Source of the DNA: CAVZTX01 sp963778375
Lineage (GTDB): Bacteria; Chloroflexota; Ktedonobacteria; Ktedonobacterales; Ktedonobacteraceae
Reading direction: 5' to 3'
Length of the DNA: 64,000 nucleotides
NCBI GenBank assembly: GCA_963778375.1
Contig: CAVZTX010000035.1
Coordinates: forward strand, 12,577-76,576
This document shows, one piece after another, positions 42,978 through 51,602 of the stretch. Position 1 is the first letter of the stretch. The number at the start of each line of letters is the position of its first letter. The position numbers and the translations under genes were made by a program. The notes under the pieces were generated by a model, which was not told where the DNA came from, made no database searches, and worked only from the letters and a program-made list of their open reading frames with translations.

Positions 42978-45494
42978 TTACAGGCTGCCCGGTACATTTT
43001 TTGTGATGTTGAAGGTCGCCAGTTGCAGCACGTCATAGTGTATCTGAAGCACACCCGGCTTGACGCTGTTGGTGATCGGATCAAACTGGCCGATGTAGGC
43101 ATAGGTGGATTGTGTGACCAGGTCGTCCAACACATTCAGCGCGGCAGGCTGTGCCAACTGATCGGGTGACATATTGAAGAGCTGTTTGGCATCCGTACGC
43201 ACTTGCTGCAACCATCCCTCCACATTGTTCAACGCAACCACAATGGCCTGTGACAGGCTATGCATCTGTGACGTTGCGTCTGGCGCTCTATTCAATTCAG
43301 TTAGATGCAGTTTCATATGATCAAGATCACCGGGAGGATCAGTCGCAAGATACTGTGCCACCCCCTGGCGTGTCGGGTCCACTGTCAGGAGACTTACTTT
43401 GGCATCAAGGGCACTGGCAGTGATAGGTGCGCCAGGCGCATCAATATGGACATTTGGTATGCCATCTAGATAGTCCAGGATGGTGGTAACCAGGTCGTGC
43501 ATCGCTCCATAACTGCTTGTTGTGCCGTTGTAGTCATCGCGGGCACTGGTAGCGGACTCCAGAATCTTTTCTGTATTTCTAAAGACCCAGATGTCGAGTC
43601 CACCATAGAGCGCAAGCACCTGGAGATTGTTCTCGTTATAGTACAGATGGCGAATATGGTCAAGCCCCCTCAAACCTGGCGGGTCACCAGGCAATGGGCT
43701 AATCACAGCCTGTGGCAATTCCGCATAGTAGACCCAGGTCGAGCGATCAGTCGATGGACTGGTAGGATTTTGCCCTGCAACATCCAGCGTGATGAGTAAG
43801 CGACTGGTGGCTGAGAGCAAGTTGTCATGATGGCCATCACCTGGGTAGATGTAATGCACACTCCCATCCTGCTGCACTGGCAAGTTATTCGTCAGCAGGA
43901 GTGGTGGTTGTACTGGTGGAGGTCCCAGCAAATCTGGTTTATGTGTCGCATCTTTATCAGCAAGAAGCCAGAGATAGTAGCTCTTCCCTGCTGGAGGAAC
44001 CTTCACATTGTGCAGATCGACCTGCAACTCGTCGGCAATACCTTGCGCACCATTTCCTAATTGTCCACTGTTGACATAGAAGGCTTGTCCCACAAGTGCA
44101 CTCTGTGCAATCGGCGTACTCGCGCCATGATGCAAGAACAGAAAGTAGCCGCCCAGCGAGCCGCCCAGCAGCACAATGAGGAGCGCAATCAATCCGAAGA
44201 GCAGCCATCTCCGCTGCCTCGCGGGTGGGGGAGTAGAGGCAACCATAGGCGGTGGTGACGATGGCGGTGACTGTGCCGGTGCTACAGCTCCACTTCCGCG
44301 AGCGCCGCCCGACGGTGTTGGATACGATTGCGAAGACGACAAGGGAGGAGTCTGTGCTGTCGAATATGATTGCGAAGGTAGGGGCCGATTCATTGCGCCC
44401 ATCGCCGATGTATCGGCTTCTACCCTGCCCATCGCGAACGGAGGTGTGCTTTGTCCATCAGTTGTCGATGCTGCCAAAGGTGGCGGTGTTGAAGTTTTCA
44501 CAATAGGCAGCCCGGGTGAAGAAGGTGTTCCGCTAAGCGATGGATGAGAGGGACTGGGCGTAATGTATGTTGCCATATACTCAGCGTCCACTGGATAAGC
44601 TGGATTGCCCAGGCTTTCCGGTATCGGAACATTCAGCGCTTCCGCGATTGCAGCAGTTAACGATGAGGCACTGGGAAAGCGGACCGCGGGATCTTTTGCA
44701 AGGCAACGCATAATAACTGTGACCAGCGCCGGGGGAAGGTTCGGATTGATAAGGACCGGAGAAGGCGGTGGCGTGTTGAGATGTTGCGACATCACCACGG
44801 TTGCATCGTCACCTTGGAAAGGGAGTGCGCCGGTAACTATTTCATACAGGATGATCCCCAACGAGTAGATGTCACTGCGCTCATTGCCACCATAACCACT
44901 CACCTGTTCGGGCGCAATATAGAGTGGTGTCCCGAACTGAGTAGCGGTGAGTGTGCCAGCGGAGAGTCCCAGCAGTCTCGCAAGACCAAAGTCGGTTAGA
45001 ATTGGTTCACCCATAGGATTGTGCACCGTGTTTCGCTTGTCGAGCAGAATGTTGGCGGGTTTGAGGTCGCGGTAAATCATACCGTGCTGGTGAGCATAAT
45101 CGACTGCGAGGCCAATTGAGGTAAAGAGTTGCACAATCTCTGTTGGAGTTGGAAAGTTTCCTCGGCCCGAGGTACTGTGAATGTAATCGGCCAGTGTCTG
45201 GCCCTCCACATAATCCATCACCATATAGGCAAGTGTACCTTCTTGCTCCGATGAGGTAACCTGAAAGTCATGGATCTGTACAATGTTGGGATGGTGCAAT
45301 GAGGCGATAAGCTGTGCCTCCCGTTCAAAACGTGAGATAAAATGGGGATCATCTTTCAGGTTGGCATGCAGCAACTTGATCGCAACGTAGCGCTGGAGTT
45401 GCGTATCAAGCGCCTTCCAGACTTCTGCCATACCACCATGTCCCAGTCGCTCCTGGAGTTCATATTTGCCGAGTCGTCGTGGTTGTGTACTCAT
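42978..45494 (-). CDS. Membrane Ser/Thr protein kinase, second of three
   Basis: 838 residues, with GAGGAG seven bases before the ATG. The kinase domain (about 10-275) is intact: GHGGMAEVWKA, VAIKLL, MIYRDLKPANILL, LTDFGLAR, YIAPEQV. A Ser/Pro-rich linker of about 150 residues contains a family A repeat (ADTSAMGAMNRPLPS). A single helix (WLLFGLIALLIVLLGGSLGGYFLFL) leads to an outer region of about 390 residues: first an RskA-like beta domain (PPAGKSYYLWLLADKD), then a mostly helical domain (LDHIRHLYYNENNLQVLALYGGLDIWVFRNTEKI). The helical domain is shared with the first kinase and absent from the third. Confidence 0.92.
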   Translation of the reverse strand: MSTQPRRLGKYELQERLGHGGMAEVWKALDTQLQRYVAIKLLHANLKDDPHFISRFEREAQLIASLHHPNIVQIHDFQVTSSEQEGTLAYMVMDYVEGQTLADYIHSTSGRGNFPTPTEIVQLFTSIGLAVDYAHQHGMIYRDLKPANILLDKRNTVHNPMGEPILTDFGLARLLGLSAGTLTATQFGTPLYIAPEQVSGYGGNERSDIYSLGIILYEIVTGALPFQGDDATVVMSQHLNTPPPSPVLINPNLPPALVTVIMRCLAKDPAVRFPSASSLTAAIAEALNVPIPESLGNPAYPVDAEYMATYITPSPSHPSLSGTPSSPGLPIVKTSTPPPLAASTTDGQSTPPFAMGRVEADTSAMGAMNRPLPSQSYSTAQTPPLSSSQSYPTPSGGARGSGAVAPAQSPPSSPPPMVASTPPPARQRRWLLFGLIALLIVLLGGSLGGYFLFLHHGASTPIAQSALVGQAFYVNSGQLGNGAQGIADELQVDLHNVKVPPAGKSYYLWLLADKDATHKPDLLGPPPVQPPLLLTNNLPVQQDGSVHYIYPGDGHHDNLLSATSRLLITLDVAGQNPTSPSTDRSTWVYYAELPQAVISPLPGDPPGLRGLDHIRHLYYNENNLQVLALYGGLDIWVFRNTEKILESATSARDDYNGTTSSYGAMHDLVTTILDYLDGIPNVHIDAPGAPITASALDAKVSLLTVDPTRQGVAQYLATDPPGDLDHMKLHLTELNRAPDATSQMHSLSQAIVVALNNVEGWLQQVRTDAKQLFNMSPDQLAQPAALNVLDDLVTQSTYAYIGQFDPITNSVKPGVLQIHYDVLQLATFNITKNVPGSL
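44377..44418. repeat. Family A element in the linker of the second kinase
   Basis: GGTAGGGGCCGATTCATTGC then GCCCATCGCCGATGTATCGG. In frame on the minus strand as ADTSAMGAMNRPLP. 42 bp. Confidence 0.85.
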
Positions 45495-45516
45495 TGCTTA
45501 TCTCCTCATTAAGGTG

Positions 45517-45560
45517 CCATCCTTCGCAAGCTGTCATCCTGAGCACAGCGAAGGATCTGC
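45517..45560. repeat. Family C repeat (TCATCCTGAGC...GCGAAGGATC)
   Basis: CATCCTTCGC...TGTCATCCTGAGCACAGCGAAGGATCTG lies in the 85-base gap between two kinase genes; CCTTCGC and GCGAAGG can pair. Related text (TGTCATCCTTCGCTCTCGCT) lies at 56618-56675. Confidence 0.55.
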
Positions 45561-45579
45561 CACGAGGGCACTCCGAAAT

Positions 45580-48051
45580 TCATGCACAGGAATTCTTCCC
45601 ATTCGTGATCGTACAGGGCGACACATCGAAGGTGGCCAACCCCTGGATGTTATCGTGAATTTGCGCGACTCCTTCTTTGACCGTACTGGTGTTCGGGTCG
45701 AACTGCCCCGTCAGGGCGTACTTGGCCTGGGTCAGCATGTCATTGAGAATGGTTAAGGCAGCGGGCTGCGACAATTGGTTATCGTTCATCTGCATGAGCT
45801 TCATCGCATCCATACGCACCGTCACAAGCCATCCCTGCACATTATTGATGGACTGCCCGATCCGAATAGCCAGCGTCTTTTGTGCTTGCGTCACACCAGG
45901 AGAAGTCGATAGTTCCCGTAGATGGGTCCCAATATGATCCAGGTAGCCCGGTGGCTGCTGATTTAGCGGGTCAAATTCGAGCAAGGCTACCTTAGCAATG
46001 GTTGGGTTAATCAACAACGGCGTATTGGCTGGCACATCCCCCTCGGTTTGCACATACGTGCTCCCATCCAGGTAGTCCAGCACCCGGATGATCGCTCTGC
46101 GTAGGAAGTCGCACGCAGCGGTATTTGCGGACGTGCATTGGCTCTGTGAGTCTCTAGCACTGCCTGCCTGTTCCACAATTTTCGTGACATTCTTAAAGAG
46201 CCAGACGTCGAGTCCTCCCCCCAACCCAACCTTCATCAGTTTAGGGTCCTGGGCAAGTAAGTGCCGCAGGTGGTCGAACACGCTAAAATGATTGGTGGTA
46301 TCCGCCGGATTGGGAGTAGTTGGGAAGGTAGCTGAATAGCGCCACGTGGTGGTGTCGAGAGAAGGCGTCACTGGAGGCGGATTCGTATCCTCTTCGGTGA
46401 CCAGCAAATGACCGTAGTTGGCAAGCAGATTGCTGTGCTGTGGATCAATGTACGTCATCGTAACCTGCCCGTGATTGAAAGACAACGCGCCAATAGCCAC
46501 AGGTGGCAAACCCACTTGATTTTCGTTCAGCAGCCAGGCATAATAGCTTTTGCCAGGCTGAGGATCAGGAAGGTTCTTCAAGTTGATCACTAACTCATCG
46601 CTGATCCCTTGATTACTGCCCTGGCCAGCCAACAGGCCGCTACTCGCAAAAAATGCATGTCCTGTTATCGTAGGAGCAGCCGGAGATGTACCGCGAAGCA
46701 GGAGATATATGCCAGAGCCAGCTAACACAAGCAGTAACACGGCTGCAACCAGTACAATAGTGAGCCACCCAGGTCTTCTCCTTTGTACCGGCGGCGTAGG
46801 CGATAATCCTGTTTGTCCCGGTTTTTGTGACGGCGCGGAAAGGTCTGGCACCGTTGCGGGAAGAGTAGCGCTTCCCGAGACGGCAGGAGATGGCTGGGAT
46901 ATCTGAGCGGCTGGTACATATCGTCCCGTTGGCGTCATAGGCAAGACAGGTGTGGCAGATGAGATAACGGGAGGTGGAGACAGCATAGGAGTATTACTGC
47001 TTGCCACAACTGGTGGAACAGATTGTGCTTTAGACAAAGGCTGCTGCGACGGTTGGCTGATATACGTTGGACTATTCATCATATCCGTGTCGCTTGCCCC
47101 CCATGTAGGATCGCTACCAACACCGCTCAAGGATGGTGGATTGAGCATACGATAAGTGCTCGATTCATCACCTCCTGGCAGAGATTGGCTGATGCCCTCG
47201 GGCATTCTTGTGTTCAGCGCCTTTGCCACCGTCGTAATCAGCGCCATTGCGGAGGGGTAACGCGCTCCTGGATCCCTGGCAAGGCTGCGCATAATGGCCG
47301 CCGACAGTGCTGGCGATATATGTGGATTGATAAGCGCAGGTGACATAGGCGTACCATGAATATGTTGCATCAAAATGTCGCTAGCCGTATCTCCATTGAA
47401 AGGCAGTGCACCCGTACACATTTCGTAGAGAATCACTCCAAGTGAGTAAAGGTCGCTCCGATCCGTGCCCGCAAGACCCTGCGCAATCTCTGGTGAGATA
47501 TAGGACACATCATCCTGTGGGAGAGCAAGCGGATTCTGCATCGAATTCAATCCAAAATCAGTCAGTTTTGGTTCTCCCGCTGCAGAGGTTGTTTCACTCT
47601 GTTTGTCAAGCAGAATCGCCGCTGGCCTAAGCGCGCCATGAATCACATTGCGTGCATGGGCATAATCAAGAGCTGCTGCAATAGGTGTCATCAGCCGCAC
47701 CACCTCGGTGGGCGGAGGAATTTTTCCCACGTGAGCAGTCGTACTCATATAGTCTGCGAGCGATGCACCTTCCACATAATCCATGATAATATAGGCTTCG
47801 TTACCGCTTTGTGCTACGCGGAAATCCCGTACAGGCACAATATTAGAATGGCGTAACGTTACGAGGATTTGCGCTTCGCGATAGAAACGCGGAGTGAAAT
47901 CGACGTCATTCTGTGCATTGACAGGGATCATCTTAATCGCAACATAGAGACGCTCCTGAGTATCAAATGCCTTCCAGGTGTCACCCACAACACCACGTCC
48001 TAATCGCTCCAGTAGTTCATACTTCCCAAGATGGCTTTGATTCGTACCCAT
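45580..48051 (-). CDS. Predicted pseudokinase with membrane anchor and outer domains, first of three
   Basis: 823 residues, with GAGGTG upstream. The fold of a Hanks-type Ser/Thr kinase is clear: GRGVVGDTWKA, VAIKMI, LTDFGLNS, YISPEIA, DRSDLYSLG. The catalytic loop is changed from HRDLKPANILL to HGALRPAAILL (His138-Gly139-Ala140), losing the base Asp, the Lys and the Mg-binding Asn. The VAIK Lys and DFG Asp remain, so it may bind ATP but should not phosphorylate. A Pro/Ser-rich linker, one helix (WLTIVLVAAVLLLVLAGSGIYLLL), an RskA-like domain (PQPGKSYYAWLLNEN) and the same helical domain as in the second kinase follow. First gene of the tandem set, so it may be an allosteric partner of the active kinases. 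Confidence 0.88.
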   Translation of the reverse strand: MGTNQSHLGKYELLERLGRGVVGDTWKAFDTQERLYVAIKMIPVNAQNDVDFTPRFYREAQILVTLRHSNIVPVRDFRVAQSGNEAYIIMDYVEGASLADYMSTTAHVGKIPPPTEVVRLMTPIAAALDYAHARNVIHGALRPAAILLDKQSETTSAAGEPKLTDFGLNSMQNPLALPQDDVSYISPEIAQGLAGTDRSDLYSLGVILYEMCTGALPFNGDTASDILMQHIHGTPMSPALINPHISPALSAAIMRSLARDPGARYPSAMALITTVAKALNTRMPEGISQSLPGGDESSTYRMLNPPSLSGVGSDPTWGASDTDMMNSPTYISQPSQQPLSKAQSVPPVVASSNTPMLSPPPVISSATPVLPMTPTGRYVPAAQISQPSPAVSGSATLPATVPDLSAPSQKPGQTGLSPTPPVQRRRPGWLTIVLVAAVLLLVLAGSGIYLLLRGTSPAAPTITGHAFFASSGLLAGQGSNQGISDELVINLKNLPDPQPGKSYYAWLLNENQVGLPPVAIGALSFNHGQVTMTYIDPQHSNLLANYGHLLVTEEDTNPPPVTPSLDTTTWRYSATFPTTPNPADTTNHFSVFDHLRHLLAQDPKLMKVGLGGGLDVWLFKNVTKIVEQAGSARDSQSQCTSANTAACDFLRRAIIRVLDYLDGSTYVQTEGDVPANTPLLINPTIAKVALLEFDPLNQQPPGYLDHIGTHLRELSTSPGVTQAQKTLAIRIGQSINNVQGWLVTVRMDAMKLMQMNDNQLSQPAALTILNDMLTQAKYALTGQFDPNTSTVKEGVAQIHDNIQGLATFDVSPCTITNGKNSCA

Positions 48052-48446
48052 AATGATACACCTCGATTCTTCTCTTCACTGTATGCGGAGGCTGCCCTCA
48101 GGGGAGAAGTTCCTCATCTGAATTATGGCGCACAGTACCTAAAATAACAATGTAACAGATCACATATCGTAAGGCCGGTGTAACGGACCCGTACAAATGC
48201 CGTCAAGCTCCGGGCATCATTATCAAAACGATGAGGATCCGCACATTTCGGTACCGAATTTCCAGGCTAGGAGGATCATTTTGTTCACCTTATTAAAGAA
48301 TAAGTAAAATCTATTGTTTTGTCAATAAATTAAAATGCTGAGATGAAACCGAGAAAGGCAGGGATAAAAACTTGACGTTTTCCACCATATCCCCTACACT
48401 GGTCGAAACACCGGATAATCCTAATAATCGATCAAAGGCAGAAAGG
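48052..48446. other. Divergent intergenic region
   Basis: Nearly 400 bases between the kinase cluster and the propeller gene, without a recognisable gene. A weak plus-strand promoter candidate is TTGTTC ... TAAAAT near 48280-48310. The sequence just before the propeller gene is AT-rich. Confidence 0.4.
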
Positions 48447-49667
48447 ATGGCACCCACTAGCATTTCAAACACCGACTATACCCTTCGCAACAGATCCCGT
48501 AGGGGCCAATTTATCGCGCCTACTACCGATCTACCAGCCCGTTACCGACTCCTTACCATTTGCTTGCTGCTTACACTCTTCCTGACCCTTTCAGCTCCCC
48601 AGGTCCATGCCGACGGAGGTGCTCCAAACCTGGCTTATATTGCCGGAACTTCGCATGGGATCTCCGTCATTGACATTCTGCAACAAAAAGTCACCCGCAG
48701 CATCGCCATAGATGGTGATCCACACACTATCTTACTGAGCCTCAACGGACGTTTCTTGTATGCAACGCAACCGGCAATAGGACGAGTAGCAGTCATCGTT
48801 GCTCAAACCGGCCAAACATACTGTACCGCAAATTTGCCTGGACACCCAACACTGCTCTCACTCGGGACAGATACAATCACCTTGTACGCAGCAGATAATG
48901 ATGGGACTATCAGCGTGATCAATTCCACAACCTGCGCACTGCGAGAGACCTTCCAGACGCACGACAGGATCTATGGCCTCGCAGTCGTCGGTGTCACCAC
49001 TGGAAGCAACACCCTCATCGATCAACTCTGGGTTACCGGGACCAACGCACTCCTTCTTTTTAATGGGAAAGGGCAACAGCTTGCCAGCGTTCCGATTGTA
49101 GGAGGTCCACAATCGCTCTGCATCCCCACAGCATCGACTGCCTACGTCACAACTCGCCAGGGAACAGTCGTTGCGGTAGACCTGAATACATTGCAAGTCT
49201 CTCCTCCTCTGCTCACAGGCGGGAAATTCGGCATAATGGACTACGATGCGATCACACTGGAGGTCTTCGTGCCTGACCAGCAAGCGAAGCAGATCGATGT
49301 CCTCTCCCCTTTTTCAATAGGAGCAATCCTACCTCAACAAGAACCCGAACGTGTAATCCACCTGAACGCCTCACCGCAAGCAGTCGCCATTAGTAGCGAC
49401 GGTCAACTCGCTTTCGTAGCACTCAACGGAGGAGAGATCGCTATGCTTGACATTCCCGCTCACCGCACAATCAAAACCATCCCTGTCGGAGGCGCACCGC
49501 ATTTCATCATCATCGGCCTCTATCCCCCTCCAGGCAACATCGTTCCACTAAAAGCAGCAGCATCGCCGACCAACATCATCCTCATAGTCCTCTTGCCTAT
49601 ACTCGTCGCCACAGCCCTTCTTGTGGTACTCTTGCTCTTATGGAGGATGCAACGCAAGAAGATCTAA
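48447..49667 (+). CDS. Membrane-anchored YncE-like beta-propeller protein
   Basis: 406 residues from the ATG at 48447 (AAAGG eight bases upstream); a TTG at 48372 in the same frame is possible. The N-terminal ~30 residues include a family A repeat read in the opposite direction to most other copies (RRGQFIAPTTDLPA). A signal sequence follows (LLTICLLLTLFLTLSAPQVHA), then YncE/Lactonase-type propeller blades (AYIAGTSHGISVIDILQQKVTRSIAIDGDPHTILLS ... TIKTIPVGGAPHFII). A C-terminal helix (IILIVLLPILVATALLVVLLLL) with a basic tail anchors it. The product should sit on the outside of the membrane. Function unknown. Confidence 0.78.
   Translation: MAPTSISNTDYTLRNRSRRGQFIAPTTDLPARYRLLTICLLLTLFLTLSAPQVHADGGAPNLAYIAGTSHGISVIDILQQKVTRSIAIDGDPHTILLSLNGRFLYATQPAIGRVAVIVAQTGQTYCTANLPGHPTLLSLGTDTITLYAADNDGTISVINSTTCALRETFQTHDRIYGLAVVGVTTGSNTLIDQLWVTGTNALLLFNGKGQQLASVPIVGGPQSLCIPTASTAYVTTRQGTVVAVDLNTLQVSPPLLTGGKFGIMDYDAITLEVFVPDQQAKQIDVLSPFSIGAILPQQEPERVIHLNASPQAVAISSDGQLAFVALNGGEIAMLDIPAHRTIKTIPVGGAPHFIIIGLYPPPGNIVPLKAAASPTNIILIVLLPILVATALLVVLLLLWRMQRKKI
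48498..48539. repeat. Family A element read in the opposite orientation
   Basis: CCGTAGGGGCCAATTTATCG then CGCCTACTACCGATCTACC. Here the plus strand of the element is coding (RRGQFIAPTTDLPA), whereas in the kinase genes the minus strand is. 42 bp, in frame, just before the signal peptide. Confidence 0.75.
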
Positions 49668-49681
49668 TGTAGAATCCGACG

Positions 49682-49709
49682 TGTCGTGCCCAGCGCCGAT
49701 GTATCGGCT
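49682..49709. repeat. Family A half element after the propeller gene
   Basis: TGTCGTGCCCAGCGCCGATG then TATCGGCT: the second hairpin of family A, intergenic, 14 bases after the stop at 49667. Confidence 0.65.
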
Positions 49710-49779
49710 CCGTGCCAATCTATCAACTATCTCAGTTCATTTATTAAAACTCATTATAGGCCAGTATTGAGGAAAATAT

Positions 49780-51474
49780 ATGGTTCGTTGGAAATACTTC
49801 AAAGTGCATTCCTTTGCGATAACCGCCCTGACAATTATAGCCCTTGCCGTCATACTACGTATTATCCTGACAGCACTAAACATGCCGGAAGCTAACAGCG
49901 ATGAGGGCACAATGGGCCTGGAAGCCATGCATATTGCCTTCCAAGGTGAACACCCAGTCTTTCTTTACGGCCAGGACTATATGGGAGTATTGGAAGCTTA
50001 TATTGCCGCGTTTTTCTTCCATCTTTTCGGAGTCTCGGTCTTCACCCTGCGTATTGGCATGCTTCTTATGTTTACCCTATTCATGGTCAGCATGTATTTC
50101 TTAACAAGCTTGCTATATACAAAAAAGCTTGCGTTACTCACGCTTGCATTGCTCGGTTTTGGAGCAGCAAGTGATGTCCTGATCCAGCAGCTTCGGGCAG
50201 TTGGCGGGGCCATCGAAACTCTGCTCTTCGGCTCGCTCGTACTGCTCCTTGCCTCCTGGTTAGCACTCACATCCAAACAAACAACGACGCCACGCATACA
50301 ACGCTGGCGCTTGATTGCCTATGGTGCCTGGGGACTGGCTGCTGGGCTTGGCATCTGGGTTCACCTGCTCGTAGCACCATTTGTACTGGCAGGAAGTCTC
50401 ATCCTGCTATTCTTCTGTTATCGTGAAATGCTGTCCTGGGCACCAATTCTGCTACTCTTCGGCCTGTTGATTGGCGCGTTACCTTTCATTCTCTACAACA
50501 TTCATGCTCCATTGGCGCACAACACTATTGTCGAAACATTAGGCATCCATAATGGCAGTATTGAAAGCAGTCAGCCTATCCCGCATTTATTTAGAAAGCA
50601 GGTTATAGCAACGACCCTTTGGACTCTGCCTATCGCGACCGGCCTTACTCCTGTCTGCTCTCTCACTGATCTACCCTACTATGGATCGCCAACAGCCAGA
50701 ACGCTTCCATGCGTCATCGTTCATGGTACCTGGAGTCTGGGCTATCTCGTCCTCTTTACCATCGCCAGCCTGTTAGCAATCGGGGCACTCTGGAAGCTCT
50801 GGCTCATGCGCAAGGCCCAGGCTCGTTCCTGGTCGCAGGAGGAAAGACATGCTGTAATCATTCACTTTGCGCGTCTCATGATACTCTTTGCCTCTGGGCT
50901 AACGCTTCTGCTCTACTTCATCAGCCCGCTATCTGCATTAAAGCCAGTCAGCACGCGCTACCTTGTCGGACTGCTGATAGCAGTTCCCGCCATACTCTGG
51001 CCCTTGTGGATAGGCTTCGAGAATCTCAAACCCTCCTTGCGAAAATCTACCAGACTCTTGATGGCCTTCAAAAAAGGCATCCTCGTGCTGATCAGCCTCG
51101 CAATTCTCTCTGGTACGGTAGCAACATTCACCTCACTTCCGACCGTCGCGACCGACAACCAGCAGCAACAAGCTCTGATTTCAAACCTCCTGCACATCGA
51201 CGCGACACGCGTTTGGGTCGAGTACTGGACTTGTTTCCGTATGATGTTCCAGAGCCAGGAACGCATCATCTGTGCCATCCCCTACGGGTTAATCGCACAA
51301 GGCAGTGATCGCTACTATCCGTATTATGCAATCGTAAACGCCGATCCCCATGCCGTTCACATGTTTCCCGAAGGCTCTCCCGATGCCATTATCTTCGCAA
51401 AGAAAATAGCAAACTCCAAACAACACTATCAGCGCTTCGACTTCGACGGCTACGTCGTCTACAAACCCGTATAA
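49780..51474 (+). CDS. GT-C-type glycosyltransferase-like membrane protein
   Basis: 564 residues, with GAGGAAAA upstream. About a dozen predicted helices. The first outer loop carries NSDEGTMGLEAMHI and LYGQDYMGVLEAYIAAFFFHLFG, the acidic motif layout of GT39/ArnT/PMT-related GT-C transferases, which use polyprenyl-phosphate sugars on the outer face. Acceptor unknown (protein O-mannosylation or lipid/polysaccharide). The C-terminal ~120 residues are soluble and end VDPHAVHMFPEG-like, then FDGYVVYKPV. No pathway neighbours apart from a carbohydrate enzyme downstream. Confidence 0.72.
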   Translation: MVRWKYFKVHSFAITALTIIALAVILRIILTALNMPEANSDEGTMGLEAMHIAFQGEHPVFLYGQDYMGVLEAYIAAFFFHLFGVSVFTLRIGMLLMFTLFMVSMYFLTSLLYTKKLALLTLALLGFGAASDVLIQQLRAVGGAIETLLFGSLVLLLASWLALTSKQTTTPRIQRWRLIAYGAWGLAAGLGIWVHLLVAPFVLAGSLILLFFCYREMLSWAPILLLFGLLIGALPFILYNIHAPLAHNTIVETLGIHNGSIESSQPIPHLFRKQVIATTLWTLPIATGLTPVCSLTDLPYYGSPTARTLPCVIVHGTWSLGYLVLFTIASLLAIGALWKLWLMRKAQARSWSQEERHAVIIHFARLMILFASGLTLLLYFISPLSALKPVSTRYLVGLLIAVPAILWPLWIGFENLKPSLRKSTRLLMAFKKGILVLISLAILSGTVATFTSLPTVATDNQQQQALISNLLHIDATRVWVEYWTCFRMMFQSQERIICAIPYGLIAQGSDRYYPYYAIVNADPHAVHMFPEGSPDAIIFAKKIANSKQHYQRFDFDGYVVYKPV

Positions 51475-51602
51475 ATCAGAAGCTATACACCTTCTCAAAC
51501 GTAGCTTGACCCCTTTGATCTTTTGGGCTATAGTGGAATAGAGAGGGCACGTCCACTGTGCCCTTCATTAATAAACGCAACTTTCTTTTCAGGACAAGGT
51601 CA

